This document shows, piece after piece, positions 1-7,233 of a stretch of 22,913 nucleotides of DNA. The DNA comes from an uncultured Eubacterium sp. GTDB taxonomy: Bacteria; Bacillota_A; Clostridia; Lachnospirales; Lachnospiraceae. The notes below the pieces were generated by a model. The model was not told where the DNA came from and ran no database searches. It worked only from the letters and a program-made list of their open reading frames with translations. The translations under genes and the position numbers were made by a program. The stretch is taken from NCBI GenBank assembly GCA_948759685.1, contig CAQBGY010000022.1:1-22913 (forward strand). Reading direction: 5' to 3'. Positions within the stretch are counted from its first letter, which is position 1; each line of letters begins with the position of its first letter.

Positions 1-725
1 GCAACTCTCCATATTATAATACAGGAAGTTGTGTATCTCCTTATGGCATTACCTGTAATTAATATATGCTGGTTTTGTTTTGCCCAATTTGTCAATTTCT
101 TTTCTGTAGAGTTTTTTCTTTTATTGTTTTTTGCAGCGCTGGTAGGGTCAGGAATACCTAGAGATTCTAAAGGTTTCCATATATATCTTACAAGAAAACG
201 GGACAAATGCCATAAAGTGCTGTTTAGAAAATCAGCCTGATGTCCATGAGTAAGATAAATATTGTTTTGAGTTTTACTTTCCAAAATGATGCCGGAATAA
301 AAAGTTATGTTTGGAAAAAGTTCCTTAGTACACATATTATTGTCGCAATAATAGGAACAAAAATTTAAATCTGCATATCTGGAATATTTTTTTACAATGT
401 CATGGTTTCCATAGACACTGTAAAATTTGTTTTGTTTAAAAAATTTTGCCAGAACATCAAAACTATGCTGGTGCATATCTTTAATGGCATTCATATTTCG
501 GTTTTCCCACAATTCATCTCCATCTCCAAGCTCAATATAAGTAAAATCCCTATGGAAATAATAATTCAAAGCTGCAATATAAATAAATTCATTTTTTGTA
601 AAATTGTCGTTTGCCTTTCCGATTCCTCTGTGGCAGTCGCTGAAAATAACATACCGGCTCTGCATGTTTAGAGGGAGCCTTAGTGCTCCCTCAAAAGCAT
701 TATTTATTCTAGAATGATATCCCAT
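1..725 (-). CDS. metallophosphoesterase, calcineurin-like (partial, runs off left edge; possible frameshift near 45-50)
   Basis: Minus-strand reading frame from ATG at 725 down to the window edge, about 241 codons without a stop. It carries the calcineurin-like metal-binding motifs: SDCHRG (D30, H32), LGDGDELWE (D68), YGNHD (N107, H108) and LTHGHQ (H160, H162). I chose the 725 start because GCGAGGA lies about 9 nt upstream and the frame from there is continuous; an internal Met at 665 is the alternative. The gene starts 24 nt after the DUF4474 stop, so the two are probably co-transcribed. The final GHTH motif should follow ILITG (residues 221-225), but the frame reads GNAIRR. The neighbouring frame over positions 1-46 gives HKEIHNFLYYNMESC, which resembles the conserved YYN.GSC segment of the family. 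A frameshift is therefore likely at the left edge. The substrate is unknown. Confidence 0.85.
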   Translation of the reverse strand, partial: MGYHSRINNAFEGALRLPLNMQSRYVIFSDCHRGIGKANDNFTKNEFIYIAALNYYFHRDFTYIELGDGDELWENRNMNAIKDMHQHSFDVLAKFFKQNKFYSVYGNHDIVKKYSRYADLNFCSYYCDNNMCTKELFPNITFYSGIILESKTQNNIYLTHGHQADFLNSTLWHLSRFLVRYIWKPLESLGIPDPTSAAKNNKRKNSTEKKLTNWAKQNQHILITGNAIRRYTTSCIIIWRV

Positions 726-749
726 AAAGTTTTCCTCGCAATTAGAAAA

Positions 750-1736
750 TTAATGTTTTTTGCATTTTTTTCTACAGCATCTTTCTTCACATTCATATTT
801 CGGATAACATTTTTCCTGACAATGTTTTTTGTTACAATGTTTTTTTCTGCAATGTTTTTGCTTACGGCATTTTTTAAAGCGGAACAAATGTCTGAAACAT
901 GCAGGAAGGAAAAAGTACAGATATAAGATTTTGTCTACAGTACAAGTAAATGGTCTTGTTACAAAATTGTAGAGTTTACAAAAAATGCGGTCCTGCCAGA
1001 GAGAAAATGCTGCTAAAAAACGATGGAAATATCTTGGCTGTCTGCTGTGAGGAATGCCGAACATAAATGTTACGGAATCATCACATACATATAAATCGCA
1101 GTCGCTGTATGCCATACGTTCTATACTGGACATAAATGCTTCAAGCATTTCGCGGTTTTCAAAGTCAATAGTAATCTGCATTGTGAGGTCCTCGGGATTA
1201 CAGTAGGAACCTACACGGAAACCGGTCAGCCACCAGTGTTTTTTTGTAAGCGAAAAAAGTTTCTGCCCTTTATAATTCAGTACCATGGAAAGAGGCAGCA
1301 TTTCACTGTCTGAAACACCATAAAAGATTGTCTTGCTGAAATCTTTTGGAGCTACAATTTTATCAGCTCTGTATATTCCGATTTCTCCGCCGATATTTAT
1401 TCCATATTGTCCTTTCCAAAACTCAATTAACCAGGTTTTTTTGTCGTAATAAAAGTATACCTTTTCACAATCAAATACCATATTAAAATGAAGAGCTGCA
1501 TGGTCATATTTTGCCATATAACCAAATTTTTTCTGCCATGCATTACGGAGTGATGTTACGATATCGCTTTCGGGCAGATAACAAAAACCGAATGGCTCTA
1601 ATAAATCATTTAATAAATGAACTTTTTTGCAGTAGTCCATATTACATATTTTCTTGATGATTTTTTTTCTCTTGTAAAAACAAAAAATGGAAAATAAAAT
1701 ACAAATTATTATAAGAATTCCAAAAAGTATATACAT
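750..1736 (-). CDS. DUF4474-like membrane-anchored protein with Cys/His/Lys-rich C-terminal tail
   Basis: 328 residues. An N-terminal hydrophobic segment (about 2-22, followed by KRKK) suggests a single membrane anchor with the body probably on the cytoplasmic side. The central region (about 40-215) has the signature of the DUF4474 family: LEPFGFCY, NAWQKKFGY, WLIEFWKGQYGI, GGEIGIY and KHWWLTGF. I assign this from memory of the family, whose function is unknown. The last 40 or so residues are unusual, with nine cysteines and repeated K-H-C units embedded in lysine and arginine, suggesting metal or nucleic-acid binding (inference). The start is supported by GAGAGG five bases before the ATG at 1736. 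It is transcribed divergently from the YbaK gene and is first in a two-gene unit with the metallophosphoesterase. Confidence 0.75.
   Translation of the reverse strand: MYILFGILIIICILFSIFCFYKRKKIIKKICNMDYCKKVHLLNDLLEPFGFCYLPESDIVTSLRNAWQKKFGYMAKYDHAALHFNMVFDCEKVYFYYDKKTWLIEFWKGQYGINIGGEIGIYRADKIVAPKDFSKTIFYGVSDSEMLPLSMVLNYKGQKLFSLTKKHWWLTGFRVGSYCNPEDLTMQITIDFENREMLEAFMSSIERMAYSDCDLYVCDDSVTFMFGIPHSRQPRYFHRFLAAFSLWQDRIFCKLYNFVTRPFTCTVDKILYLYFFLPACFRHLFRFKKCRKQKHCRKKHCNKKHCQEKCYPKYECEERCCRKKCKKH
819..878 (-). repeat. 15-bp in-frame tandem repeat, about four copies, in the DUF4474 gene
   Basis: On the plus strand, successive 15-nt units begin at 819, 834, 849 and 864. The first three each begin with (A/G)CAATG followed by a T run; the fourth is degenerate (ACGGCATTTTTT). 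On the coding strand each unit encodes a pentapeptide of the form K-H-C-x-K. A unit of 15 nt keeps the reading frame, so copy-number changes would only lengthen or shorten the cysteine-rich tail. Confidence 0.7.
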
Positions 1737-1833
1737 ATTAACCTCTCATATGTGTTTGATATAGTATATGAAGAAAAAAGAGAATGTGTTATACTTTTAA
1801 GTAGGAAAACATATATAGAAAAGGTGACAGATT

Positions 1834-2316
1834 ATGAAGAAAGAAGAAAAGACAAATGTAATGCGGGTCCTGGACAGCAAAAAAGTAAACTATAAAAAGC
1901 ATAACTATCTATCTACAGGAGCGGTTAGCGGTATTGAAGTGGCAGAGGCATTGGGAGAAAATCCGGATATGGTTTTTAAAACGTTGGTTACTGTATCAAA
2001 ATCAAAGAACTATTATGTGTTTATGGTACCGGTTGAAAAAGAATTGGATTTGAAGAAAGCCGCCGGTGTGGTGGGAGAAAAGAAAATAGAAATGCTCAAA
2101 TCAAAGGATTTGTTACCTCTGACAGGATATGTGCATGGCGGATGTTCTCCGATTGGAATGAAAAAGTTTTTTCGAACAACGATTGATAAAAGTGCAGAAC
2201 AGTTTGAGACCATTATGTTTAGTGGTGGAAAAATAGGATATCAGGTAGAAGTAGCATTGGAAGATTTGAAAAAAATCATTCGGTTTGAATTAAGGGATAT
2301 AACAGTAGAGAGATAA
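1834..2316 (+). CDS. ybaK: Cys-tRNA(Pro)/aminoacyl-tRNA deacylase, YbaK/EbsC family
   Basis: 160 residues, the usual length of the family. YbaK-type proteins hydrolyse mischarged aminoacyl-tRNA in trans, typically Cys-tRNA(Pro) made by prolyl-tRNA synthetase. Visible signatures are VFKTLV (residues 47-52, with the conserved lysine K49), the strand YYVFMVPVEKELDLKK, and GGCSPIGMKK (102-111), the substrate-pocket loop. The start is preceded by AAAAGGTGACAG, a good ribosome binding site. A TATACT-like -10 lies at 1790-1795, though I cannot find a convincing -35. It is divergent from the DUF4474 gene and 58 nt upstream of the Nim-like gene. EbsC and other YbaK-domain proteins share these motifs, so the exact tRNA substrate is not settled. 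Confidence 0.92.
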   Translation: MKKEEKTNVMRVLDSKKVNYKKHNYLSTGAVSGIEVAEALGENPDMVFKTLVTVSKSKNYYVFMVPVEKELDLKKAAGVVGEKKIEMLKSKDLLPLTGYVHGGCSPIGMKKFFRTTIDKSAEQFETIMFSGGKIGYQVEVALEDLKKIIRFELRDITVER

Positions 2317-2374
2317 CCTATGATAGATAGATGTCGAGGTTATAATATGCAATGTAAAATAAGGAGCAGATGAT

Positions 2375-2836
2375 ATGAGAAGAAGCGACAGAGAAATTAT
2401 AGATAAAAAAGAAATTATAGAGATAATAAGAAAATGTGATGTTTGCAGAATCGTTTTGAATGATAAAGATTATCCGTATATTGTTCCATTAAATTTTGGA
2501 ATGGATATTCAGGACGGAAAGATTGTGTTTTATTTTCATGGAGCAGATGAAGGTAAAAAATATGATTTAATGAGAAAGGACAATCGTGTGACATTTGAAA
2601 TGGACTGTTCTCATCAATTGGTTATGAATGATAAAAAAATGAGTTGTACCATGAAATATGAGAGTGTCATAGGAAGAGGGCGCATGGAAATTGTATCGGA
2701 AGAGGAAAAAATGAAGGGATTGCAAGTTTTGATGAAACATTATCATCAGGAAGACTTTCCGTTTGGTACGGTAATTGTTCCAAAAACAAATGTATTTAAA
2801 TTAATTGTCGAAGACATGACAGCGAAAAGAAGATAA
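2375..2836 (+). CDS. pyridoxamine 5'-phosphate oxidase-fold (Nim-like) flavoprotein
   Basis: 153 residues, a small split-barrel flavin-binding protein of the PNPOx-like superfamily. Evidence is the N-terminal RRSDREI, CDVCRIVLNDKDYPYIVPLNFG (about 21-42), then IVFYFHGADEGKKYDL (about 50-65, with the conserved histidine H55), and VIGRGRMEIV in the second half of the barrel. This is the arrangement of nitroimidazole-resistance (Nim) proteins and many uncharacterised homologues in Clostridia. Binding of FMN or a related cofactor is inferred from the family, and the substrate is unknown. AAGGAG sits 8 nt before the start. It follows ybaK by 58 nt, with a TATAAT at 2341-2346 that could be an own -10, and ends at a clear terminator. 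Confidence 0.85.
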   Translation: MRRSDREIIDKKEIIEIIRKCDVCRIVLNDKDYPYIVPLNFGMDIQDGKIVFYFHGADEGKKYDLMRKDNRVTFEMDCSHQLVMNDKKMSCTMKYESVIGRGRMEIVSEEEKMKGLQVLMKHYHQEDFPFGTVIVPKTNVFKLIVEDMTAKRR

Positions 2837-2846
2837 AAAGCAGAAA

Positions 2847-2879
2847 AATTCCTGGTTTTTTGTAAGCCGGGAATTTTTT
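2847..2879 (+). terminator. rho-independent terminator after the Nim-like gene
   Basis: Nine-base-pair stem, AATTCCTGG (2847-2855) with CCGGGAATT (2867-2875), one G-T wobble, an 11-nt loop, and a T run continuing to 2879. It ends the ybaK/Nim-like unit and separates it from the sigma-factor operon. Confidence 0.88.
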
Positions 2880-2902
2880 GTTAAACTTTGTGTAAAATGA
2901 CA

Positions 2903-2937
2903 TGCAACAATTTCATGTCCCACAGACACTGTATAAA
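2903..2937 (+). promoter_or_regulatory. candidate ECF-type (autoregulatory) promoter of the sigma/beta-propeller operon
   Basis: TGCAACAATTT at 2903-2913 resembles the AAC-containing -35 of ECF promoters. A GTATAA element follows at 2931-2936, about 33 nt before the sigma-factor start. No good sigma-A -35 pairs with this -10. Autoregulation is inferred from the usual habit of ECF operons. There is no second copy in the window to support a consensus. Confidence 0.35.
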
Positions 2938-2969
2938 TGTAAGGATAATACATAACAAGAGGTACCAAT

Positions 2970-3509
2970 ATGAATTACAAAGAGAAAGATGTTAAAAATG
3001 CAATGCGGCATGACAAAATTGCATTTGAGAGCTTGTATCGCGATATTAACACGGATTTGTGCAAAATGGCTTTGTATATGCTGGGAAATAATCAGATTGC
3101 AGAGGAAATAGTCAGTGAAACGGTGCTTGATGCTCTGATTGGCATAACAAAGTTAAAGGATGAGACTAGGTTTGAGGCATGGATACTTAAAATACTGACC
3201 AATAAGTGTAAAAGGAGAATGAGAGAAAAATATCATAAGTTTTCTGTATTCAATCCCAATGCACAGGAGTTTGATGATAGTTTAAATCAACAACTATGTC
3301 AGGAAAAAGATATAGATGCAACAACGGATGTACAGATAGCGCTATCGAAATTGCAGCCAAAAGACAGAATGATTGTGACATTATGTGTGGTGGAAGGATA
3401 TAAAAGCCATGAAGTGGCGGACGTTTTGTCTATGAATCCCACAACGGTTAGAAGCAGACTCAATCGAAGTCTGGCAAAGATGAGAGAATATCTGGAGGTA
3501 AAAGAATGA
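2970..3509 (+). CDS. RNA polymerase sigma factor, ECF subfamily
   Basis: 179 residues with the two conserved sigma-70 regions of ECF factors. Region 2 spans about residues 18-82 (AFESLYRDINTDL, AEEIVSETVLDAL, FEAWILKILTNKCKRR). Region 4 is a helix-turn-helix at about 125-175 (LSKLQPKDRMIVTL, GYKSHEVADVLSMNPTTVRSRL). An ECF factor directs core polymerase to a small regulon in response to a signal, usually while held by a membrane anti-sigma factor. AAGAGG lies 7 nt before the start. Its last codons overlap the beta-propeller gene by 4 nt (ATGA), so the two products are almost certainly made together. The ECF group and regulon cannot be told from this window. Confidence 0.93.
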   Translation: MNYKEKDVKNAMRHDKIAFESLYRDINTDLCKMALYMLGNNQIAEEIVSETVLDALIGITKLKDETRFEAWILKILTNKCKRRMREKYHKFSVFNPNAQEFDDSLNQQLCQEKDIDATTDVQIALSKLQPKDRMIVTLCVVEGYKSHEVADVLSMNPTTVRSRLNRSLAKMREYLEVKE

Positions 3510-5629
3510 GTAAAAAATATGAAGATATTGATAATGAAAATTTAAATGTTGCAGAAATGATAAGGCAGGACAGCACAAAGATAGAAAAATGTGCTGTGGA
3601 CGAAGAGATAATCGGACAAATCAGAAGTTATGAAAAACCAAAGCGGAATGTTTATAAAGTTATATCCGCAGTGGCAGCATGTGCTGTATTGTGTGTAACT
3701 ATTTTTGCATGGAAAAATATTGGGGTGCAGACAGACAGGCATTTGAAAAATAACTATGTAGAAGAAACAGCGATAAGCCTTCATTCAGATAAAAATGTGA
3801 AATTGGCAGGAAGTTATTCTGAAATCGAAAAAAAGATAAACAAAATTTTTGGGTATAGAAGAAAATACACAAAAGCTGAGGGGGATGTAGTTAAAAAGTC
3901 AGAAGGAACTGCGGGTAATCTGGAAGCCCTCACAGATAAAACGAAAAATGAATATTCCCAGACGAACAAACAGACTGAGAATGTAGATGAATCCGATATT
4001 GTAAAAACAGATGGAAAATATATTTATACACTGTCTTACCAGATGAATGACGATATCAAAAACCAGTCGAAAAAATATGAGGGATGTTATGATGTCTGTT
4101 GGATAGGAAGGACATATAAATTAACGGTAACAGCAGTCGATGGAAAACGAATGGAAAAAATTTCTTCTTTTAATATAGAAAGCAAAGAGGTCAAAGTATT
4201 TGACAATTTGGAAATGTATATTTCAGGAGATACACTCGTGCTTGCAGGGGGACATTTAACAAACAAAAAAGAGTCAGAAATAAGTACCTGTATCCTTATT
4301 TATGATATTTCAGACATAAAACATATTCAGTTAAAAAATGTAAATGTGCAGGATGGTTCTTACAGTAACTCCCGGTTGACAGATGGATATTTATATACAA
4401 TTTCAAATTATGACTTTTACAGTTATTACGCAAAAGACTGCGTTCCGAAAATAAATGGAAAGAAGATGAAATATGACTGTGTATATCTTCCGGAAAAGAT
4501 AGAAAATGAATGGCCGGAGTATACAATTATAACTGCAATAGACATTCATAGGAGTGAAAAATTTACAAGCCAGATTTCTGTTCTGGGTGGAGTGAATAAT
4601 ATTTATGTGAGTCAAAGTAATATTTATCTGTTGAATGTGTCCTGTGATACGACAGACATAACTAATACAGAAAAAGGAAAACAGATTCTTGAGACACAAA
4701 AAGATAAGAAAAAATATAAAATAGAGAAAACATGTGATTATACGAAAATTCTAAAATACAGTTATAAAGATGGCAAGGTAAATTATGTGGCGGCGGCAAA
4801 TTTGCCGGGCTGGGCGGACGACCAGTTTTCACTTGATGAAAAAGACGGTTATCTTAGGATAGTCACTCATATTAATAATATTACATCAACAAATCTGTAC
4901 CAGACACATTATGATGCAAAAAATAAGACAAAGGAAAGAGAACTGGTAGAGACTTTGGATAATGAAGAGATTGAATCTTGGAATGATGTTTATGTTCTGG
5001 GAAATAATTTAGAACAGATTGCTGCTATTAAAAAATTGGCGAAAAATGAAGATATTTATGCCGCAAGATTTTTAGGAGACTATGGATATTTTGTATCCTT
5101 TGAAAACACAGATCCATTGTTTACGATTGATTTTTCAGATATGAAACATCCTAAGGTGGCAGGAAAATTAAAGATGCCGGGATTCTCAGATTATCTACAA
5201 TTTTATAGAGATGATTTATTGTTTGGTATTGGACAGAATGGTGATAATAAGGGGAATATATCGGGATTGAAACTTGATATGTATGACGTAGAAAAGGGAA
5301 AAGCATCACTGAAAACAAAGTTAGTTTTGAAGGAGTATGATTATTCAGAAGCGTTCTATAATTACAAATCGATACTTATTGACAGTAAAAAAGAGCTAAT
5401 AGGATTTTATGCGGAAAGAAATAGTGGTTCTTATGATACAGACTATCTATTATATACTTATAAGGATGGCCGGTTTAAAAAGGTATTCAAACTTTCGATA
5501 GGAAAGTATGTAGAAAACCTGCGTGGCATATATATCGGAGACTATTTCTATATAGTAAATCCTGAAAGAAGAATTTATGCGGTTGATTTGACGAATTATA
5601 AAAAAGTATCAGAAGTAAAAATAAGATAG
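3506..5629 (+). CDS. membrane-anchored beta-propeller protein, putative anti-sigma/sensor partner of the ECF factor
   Basis: 707 residues. A charged cytoplasmic N-terminus (1-48), one membrane segment (about 51-69, VISAVAACAVLCVTIFAW), a linker, then a large extracellular domain. The stretch at 153-177 contains NVDESDIVKTDGKYIYTLS, the hallmark of the secreted beta-propeller family Pfam Beta_propel (PF09826), and repeated strand pairs continue to the C-terminus (for example YGYFVSFENTDPLFTIDFSD). The start overlaps the sigma gene by 4 nt with AGGTAAAAGA upstream. Overlap with an ECF factor and the cytoplasm-membrane-outside layout suggest that the N-terminal 50 residues bind the sigma factor and the propeller senses something at the surface. 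I see no recognisable zinc-binding anti-sigma motif there, so this role is inferred. Confidence 0.85.
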   Translation: MSKKYEDIDNENLNVAEMIRQDSTKIEKCAVDEEIIGQIRSYEKPKRNVYKVISAVAACAVLCVTIFAWKNIGVQTDRHLKNNYVEETAISLHSDKNVKLAGSYSEIEKKINKIFGYRRKYTKAEGDVVKKSEGTAGNLEALTDKTKNEYSQTNKQTENVDESDIVKTDGKYIYTLSYQMNDDIKNQSKKYEGCYDVCWIGRTYKLTVTAVDGKRMEKISSFNIESKEVKVFDNLEMYISGDTLVLAGGHLTNKKESEISTCILIYDISDIKHIQLKNVNVQDGSYSNSRLTDGYLYTISNYDFYSYYAKDCVPKINGKKMKYDCVYLPEKIENEWPEYTIITAIDIHRSEKFTSQISVLGGVNNIYVSQSNIYLLNVSCDTTDITNTEKGKQILETQKDKKKYKIEKTCDYTKILKYSYKDGKVNYVAAANLPGWADDQFSLDEKDGYLRIVTHINNITSTNLYQTHYDAKNKTKERELVETLDNEEIESWNDVYVLGNNLEQIAAIKKLAKNEDIYAARFLGDYGYFVSFENTDPLFTIDFSDMKHPKVAGKLKMPGFSDYLQFYRDDLLFGIGQNGDNKGNISGLKLDMYDVEKGKASLKTKLVLKEYDYSEAFYNYKSILIDSKKELIGFYAERNSGSYDTDYLLYTYKDGRFKKVFKLSIGKYVENLRGIYIGDYFYIVNPERRIYAVDLTNYKKVSEVKIR

Positions 5630-5652
5630 TAAATAATTATTAATGATGAAAT

Positions 5653-5703
5653 AGAAGAGTGAGTTGAATGTATGATCTTTCAGCTCACTCTTCTGATTTT
5701 TTT
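5653..5703 (+). terminator. strong rho-independent terminator after the beta-propeller gene
   Basis: Sixteen-base-pair stem, 5653-5668 (AGAAGAGTGAGTTGAA) with 5679-5694 (TTCAGCTCACTCTTCT), one G-T wobble, a 10-nt loop, then GA and seven T residues at 5697-5703. It closes the ECF operon. Confidence 0.93.
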
Positions 5704-5719
5704 ATAGTTGAGTAATGTT

Positions 5720-5748
5720 TTGCATAGAAAACAGTGTTTTGGTAAATA
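5720..5748 (+). promoter_or_regulatory. candidate sigma-A promoter of the first rubrerythrin gene
   Basis: TTGCAT at 5720-5725, a 17-nt spacer, and TAAATA at 5743-5748. The start codon is about 30 nt further on. Confidence 0.5.
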
Positions 5749-5758
5749 ATTGTAATAA
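5744..5758 (+). promoter_or_regulatory. PerR-box-like sequence overlapping the -10 of the first rubrerythrin
   Basis: AAATAATTGTAATAA agrees with the Bacillus PerR consensus TTATAATNATTATAA at 11 of the 14 defined positions. It overlaps the proposed -10, where a repressor would block initiation. In A+T-rich DNA such a match can occur by chance. Confidence 0.28.
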
Positions 5759-5778
5759 ATATTTATTGGAGGTGTTTT

Positions 5779-6375
5779 ATGGCAGTAGAATTTAAAAATA
5801 GTGAAACAAAAGATAATCTTATGAGAGCATTTGCAGGAGAGAGTCAGGCAAGAAACAGATATACATTTGCGGCGGGACAGGCAAATCGTGAGAAACAGCA
5901 GGCAATTGCAAAGTTATTTATATATACGGCAAATCAGGAAAAAGAGCATGCAGAGATATTTTATAACTATTTAAAAGAATTGGGTGGAGAGACGATTCAT
6001 GTTGATGGTGGTTATCCTGTGGATATTACTGATAATTTAGCGGAATTGTTACGAATGGCACAGCATAATGAATATGAAGAGCATGATGATGTATATAAAA
6101 ACTTTGGAGATAAGGCAAAAGAAGAGGGCTTCTTAAATGTTGCAAATGCATTTCATATGATTGCAAAAATAGAAAAAATGCATGGGGACAGATTTGGAAG
6201 ATTTGCAGAATGGCTCGAAGAGAATAAACTGCATGTATCTGATGTGAAAACAGGATGGATATGTTTAAACTGTGGACATGTGTATGAGGGGCAGGCTGCA
6301 CCGGAACAGTGTCCAGTTTGTCAGCATGACAAAGGTTATTTCATTAGGCTTGAGCTGTCTCCATTTACAGAATAA
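5779..6375 (+). CDS. rbr: rubrerythrin (first copy)
   Basis: 198 residues, typical full length. Rubrerythrin reduces hydrogen peroxide in the cytoplasm of anaerobes using a diiron site and a rubredoxin-type iron. The N-terminal ferritin-like four-helix domain shows [12 protein letters not shown] (E21), NQEKEHAE (E54, H57) and AKIEKMHGDR (E132, H135). The C-terminal rubredoxin domain has C162-LN-C165 and C178-PV-C181. TTGGAGGTG precedes the start. The gene is monocistronic between the terminator at 5653-5703 and a separate promoter for the next gene. It is clearly related to the second copy at 8310 but differs across much of its length, so the pair is an old duplication or two separate acquisitions. 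Confidence 0.96.
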   Translation: MAVEFKNSETKDNLMRAFAGESQARNRYTFAAGQANREKQQAIAKLFIYTANQEKEHAEIFYNYLKELGGETIHVDGGYPVDITDNLAELLRMAQHNEYEEHDDVYKNFGDKAKEEGFLNVANAFHMIAKIEKMHGDRFGRFAEWLEENKLHVSDVKTGWICLNCGHVYEGQAAPEQCPVCQHDKGYFIRLELSPFTE

Positions 6376-6386
6376 GAAAAAAATGT

Positions 6387-6414
6387 TTGCACAAAATCAA
6401 AAATGTGCTAAACT
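6387..6414 (+). promoter_or_regulatory. candidate sigma-A promoter of the phosphopantetheinyl transferase gene
   Basis: TTGCAC at 6387-6392, a 16-nt spacer and TAAACT at 6409-6414. This would give a transcript with a leader of roughly 95 nt before the start at 6518. Confidence 0.5.
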
Positions 6415-6425
6415 AATTTAGGAAC

Positions 6426-6510
6426 TTATTAGGAGAAGATTAATATAGAAAAATTAACCTATAAGTAAATATTTCGATAGGGTAAAACGACTTATCGAAT
6501 TATTAGGAGA
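6426..6510 (+). other. 5' leader of the phosphopantetheinyl transferase gene with repeats and competing hairpins
   Basis: The 11-mer TTATTAGGAGA occurs at 6426-6436 and again at 6500-6510; the second copy is the ribosome binding site. Between them, TTCGATA (6473-6479) pairs with TATCGAA (6493-6499), while ATAAGT (6461-6466) can pair with ACTTAT (6490-6495). The two pairings share bases 6493-6495 and cannot both form. Whether this does anything is unknown. Confidence 0.35.
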
Positions 6511-6517
6511 CAAAAGA

Positions 6518-7156
6518 ATGGAAATTTTTTATTTTAATATAACACCACTTAGAAACAAAAATATTTTTGCTGAAAAACTTAAGGAAGTTAGTTTTGAACG
6601 TTTGGCGAAAATAGAACGTTTAAAAAAACAGGATGATAAATTCAGATGCTTAGGAGCAGGGCTTTTAATTAACTATGTTAAAAACAGATTTGGTATTGAT
6701 GATGATATTATGATTGCGAAGAATGGGAAACCTCATTTCACAACGGAAAAGAGGTCATTTAATATATCTCATTCAGGCAATTATGTTGTCATTGCTGTAT
6801 CTGATTATAATATTGGTATTGATATACAACGAATGGAGAAAAGTAATTCTCTGATAGCCGAGAGGAATTTCTGCGCCAGTGAGTGTGCTTATATTAATGA
6901 AAATGATAATCAGGAAATAAAACGACAGAGATTTCATGAAATTTGGACAATAAAGGAAGCTTATTTAAAGAATATCGGTATTGGTTTAAGAAAACCATTA
7001 AATTCTTTTGAAATTGACTTAAGTGGAAATAATCCTAAGATTATTGATAATCCGGGATATGCAATACTGCAGATGAAACTGGATAATCTTTATATTATGG
7101 CGATATGTGCAGATGTTCGTGATAAGGAGTTCATGATCCAGGAAGTAGAGCTGTAG
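6518..7156 (+). CDS. 4'-phosphopantetheinyl transferase, Sfp type
   Basis: 212 residues, within the Sfp/Gsp range. These enzymes move the phosphopantetheine arm of coenzyme A onto a serine of an acyl or peptidyl carrier protein. Signatures are NGKP (69-72), FNISHSG (81-87), GIDIQ (100-104, magnesium-binding acid) and WTIKEAYLK (143-151). AGGAGA stands 8 nt before the start. No carrier protein, polyketide or non-ribosomal peptide gene lies in the window, so the partner is elsewhere. It could serve fatty-acid carrier protein or a distant secondary-metabolite cluster. The gene is convergent with the methyltransferase and shares its terminator. Confidence 0.92.
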   Translation: MEIFYFNITPLRNKNIFAEKLKEVSFERLAKIERLKKQDDKFRCLGAGLLINYVKNRFGIDDDIMIAKNGKPHFTTEKRSFNISHSGNYVVIAVSDYNIGIDIQRMEKSNSLIAERNFCASECAYINENDNQEIKRQRFHEIWTIKEAYLKNIGIGLRKPLNSFEIDLSGNNPKIIDNPGYAILQMKLDNLYIMAICADVRDKEFMIQEVEL

Positions 7157-7176
7157 GATAATAAAATTTGTATAGA

Positions 7177-7218
7177 AAAAGAGCTGCTGTAATCAAATAA
7201 AATTATAGCAGCTCTTTT
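7177..7218. terminator. bidirectional terminator between convergent genes
   Basis: Seventeen-base-pair stem, 7177-7193 (AAAAGAGCTGCTGTAAT) with 7202-7218 (ATTATAGCAGCTCTTTT), one G-T wobble and an 8-nt loop. T runs lie on the 3' side of both strands, so it can stop the transferase transcript and the methyltransferase transcript. Confidence 0.9.
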
Positions 7219-7233
7219 GTTTATAAATAAAAT

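Noticed and set aside
402..671. Plus-strand frame of 89 codons
   Set aside because: It is the antisense of the metallophosphoesterase, whose motifs are clear on the other strand.
672..692. Perfect inverted repeat GAGGGAGC/GCTCCCTC as a terminator
   Set aside because: It lies inside the metallophosphoesterase frame once the start is placed at 725, and no T run follows on either strand. It is probably a coincidence of coding sequence.
819..878. Short tandem repeats as a CRISPR or intergenic repeat
   Set aside because: The units are 15 nt with no spacers and stay in frame within the DUF4474 gene.
6518..7156. Biosynthetic gene cluster around the phosphopantetheinyl transferase
   Set aside because: No carrier protein, synthase or tailoring gene occurs anywhere in the window, and the neighbours are unrelated rubrerythrins and an RNA methyltransferase.
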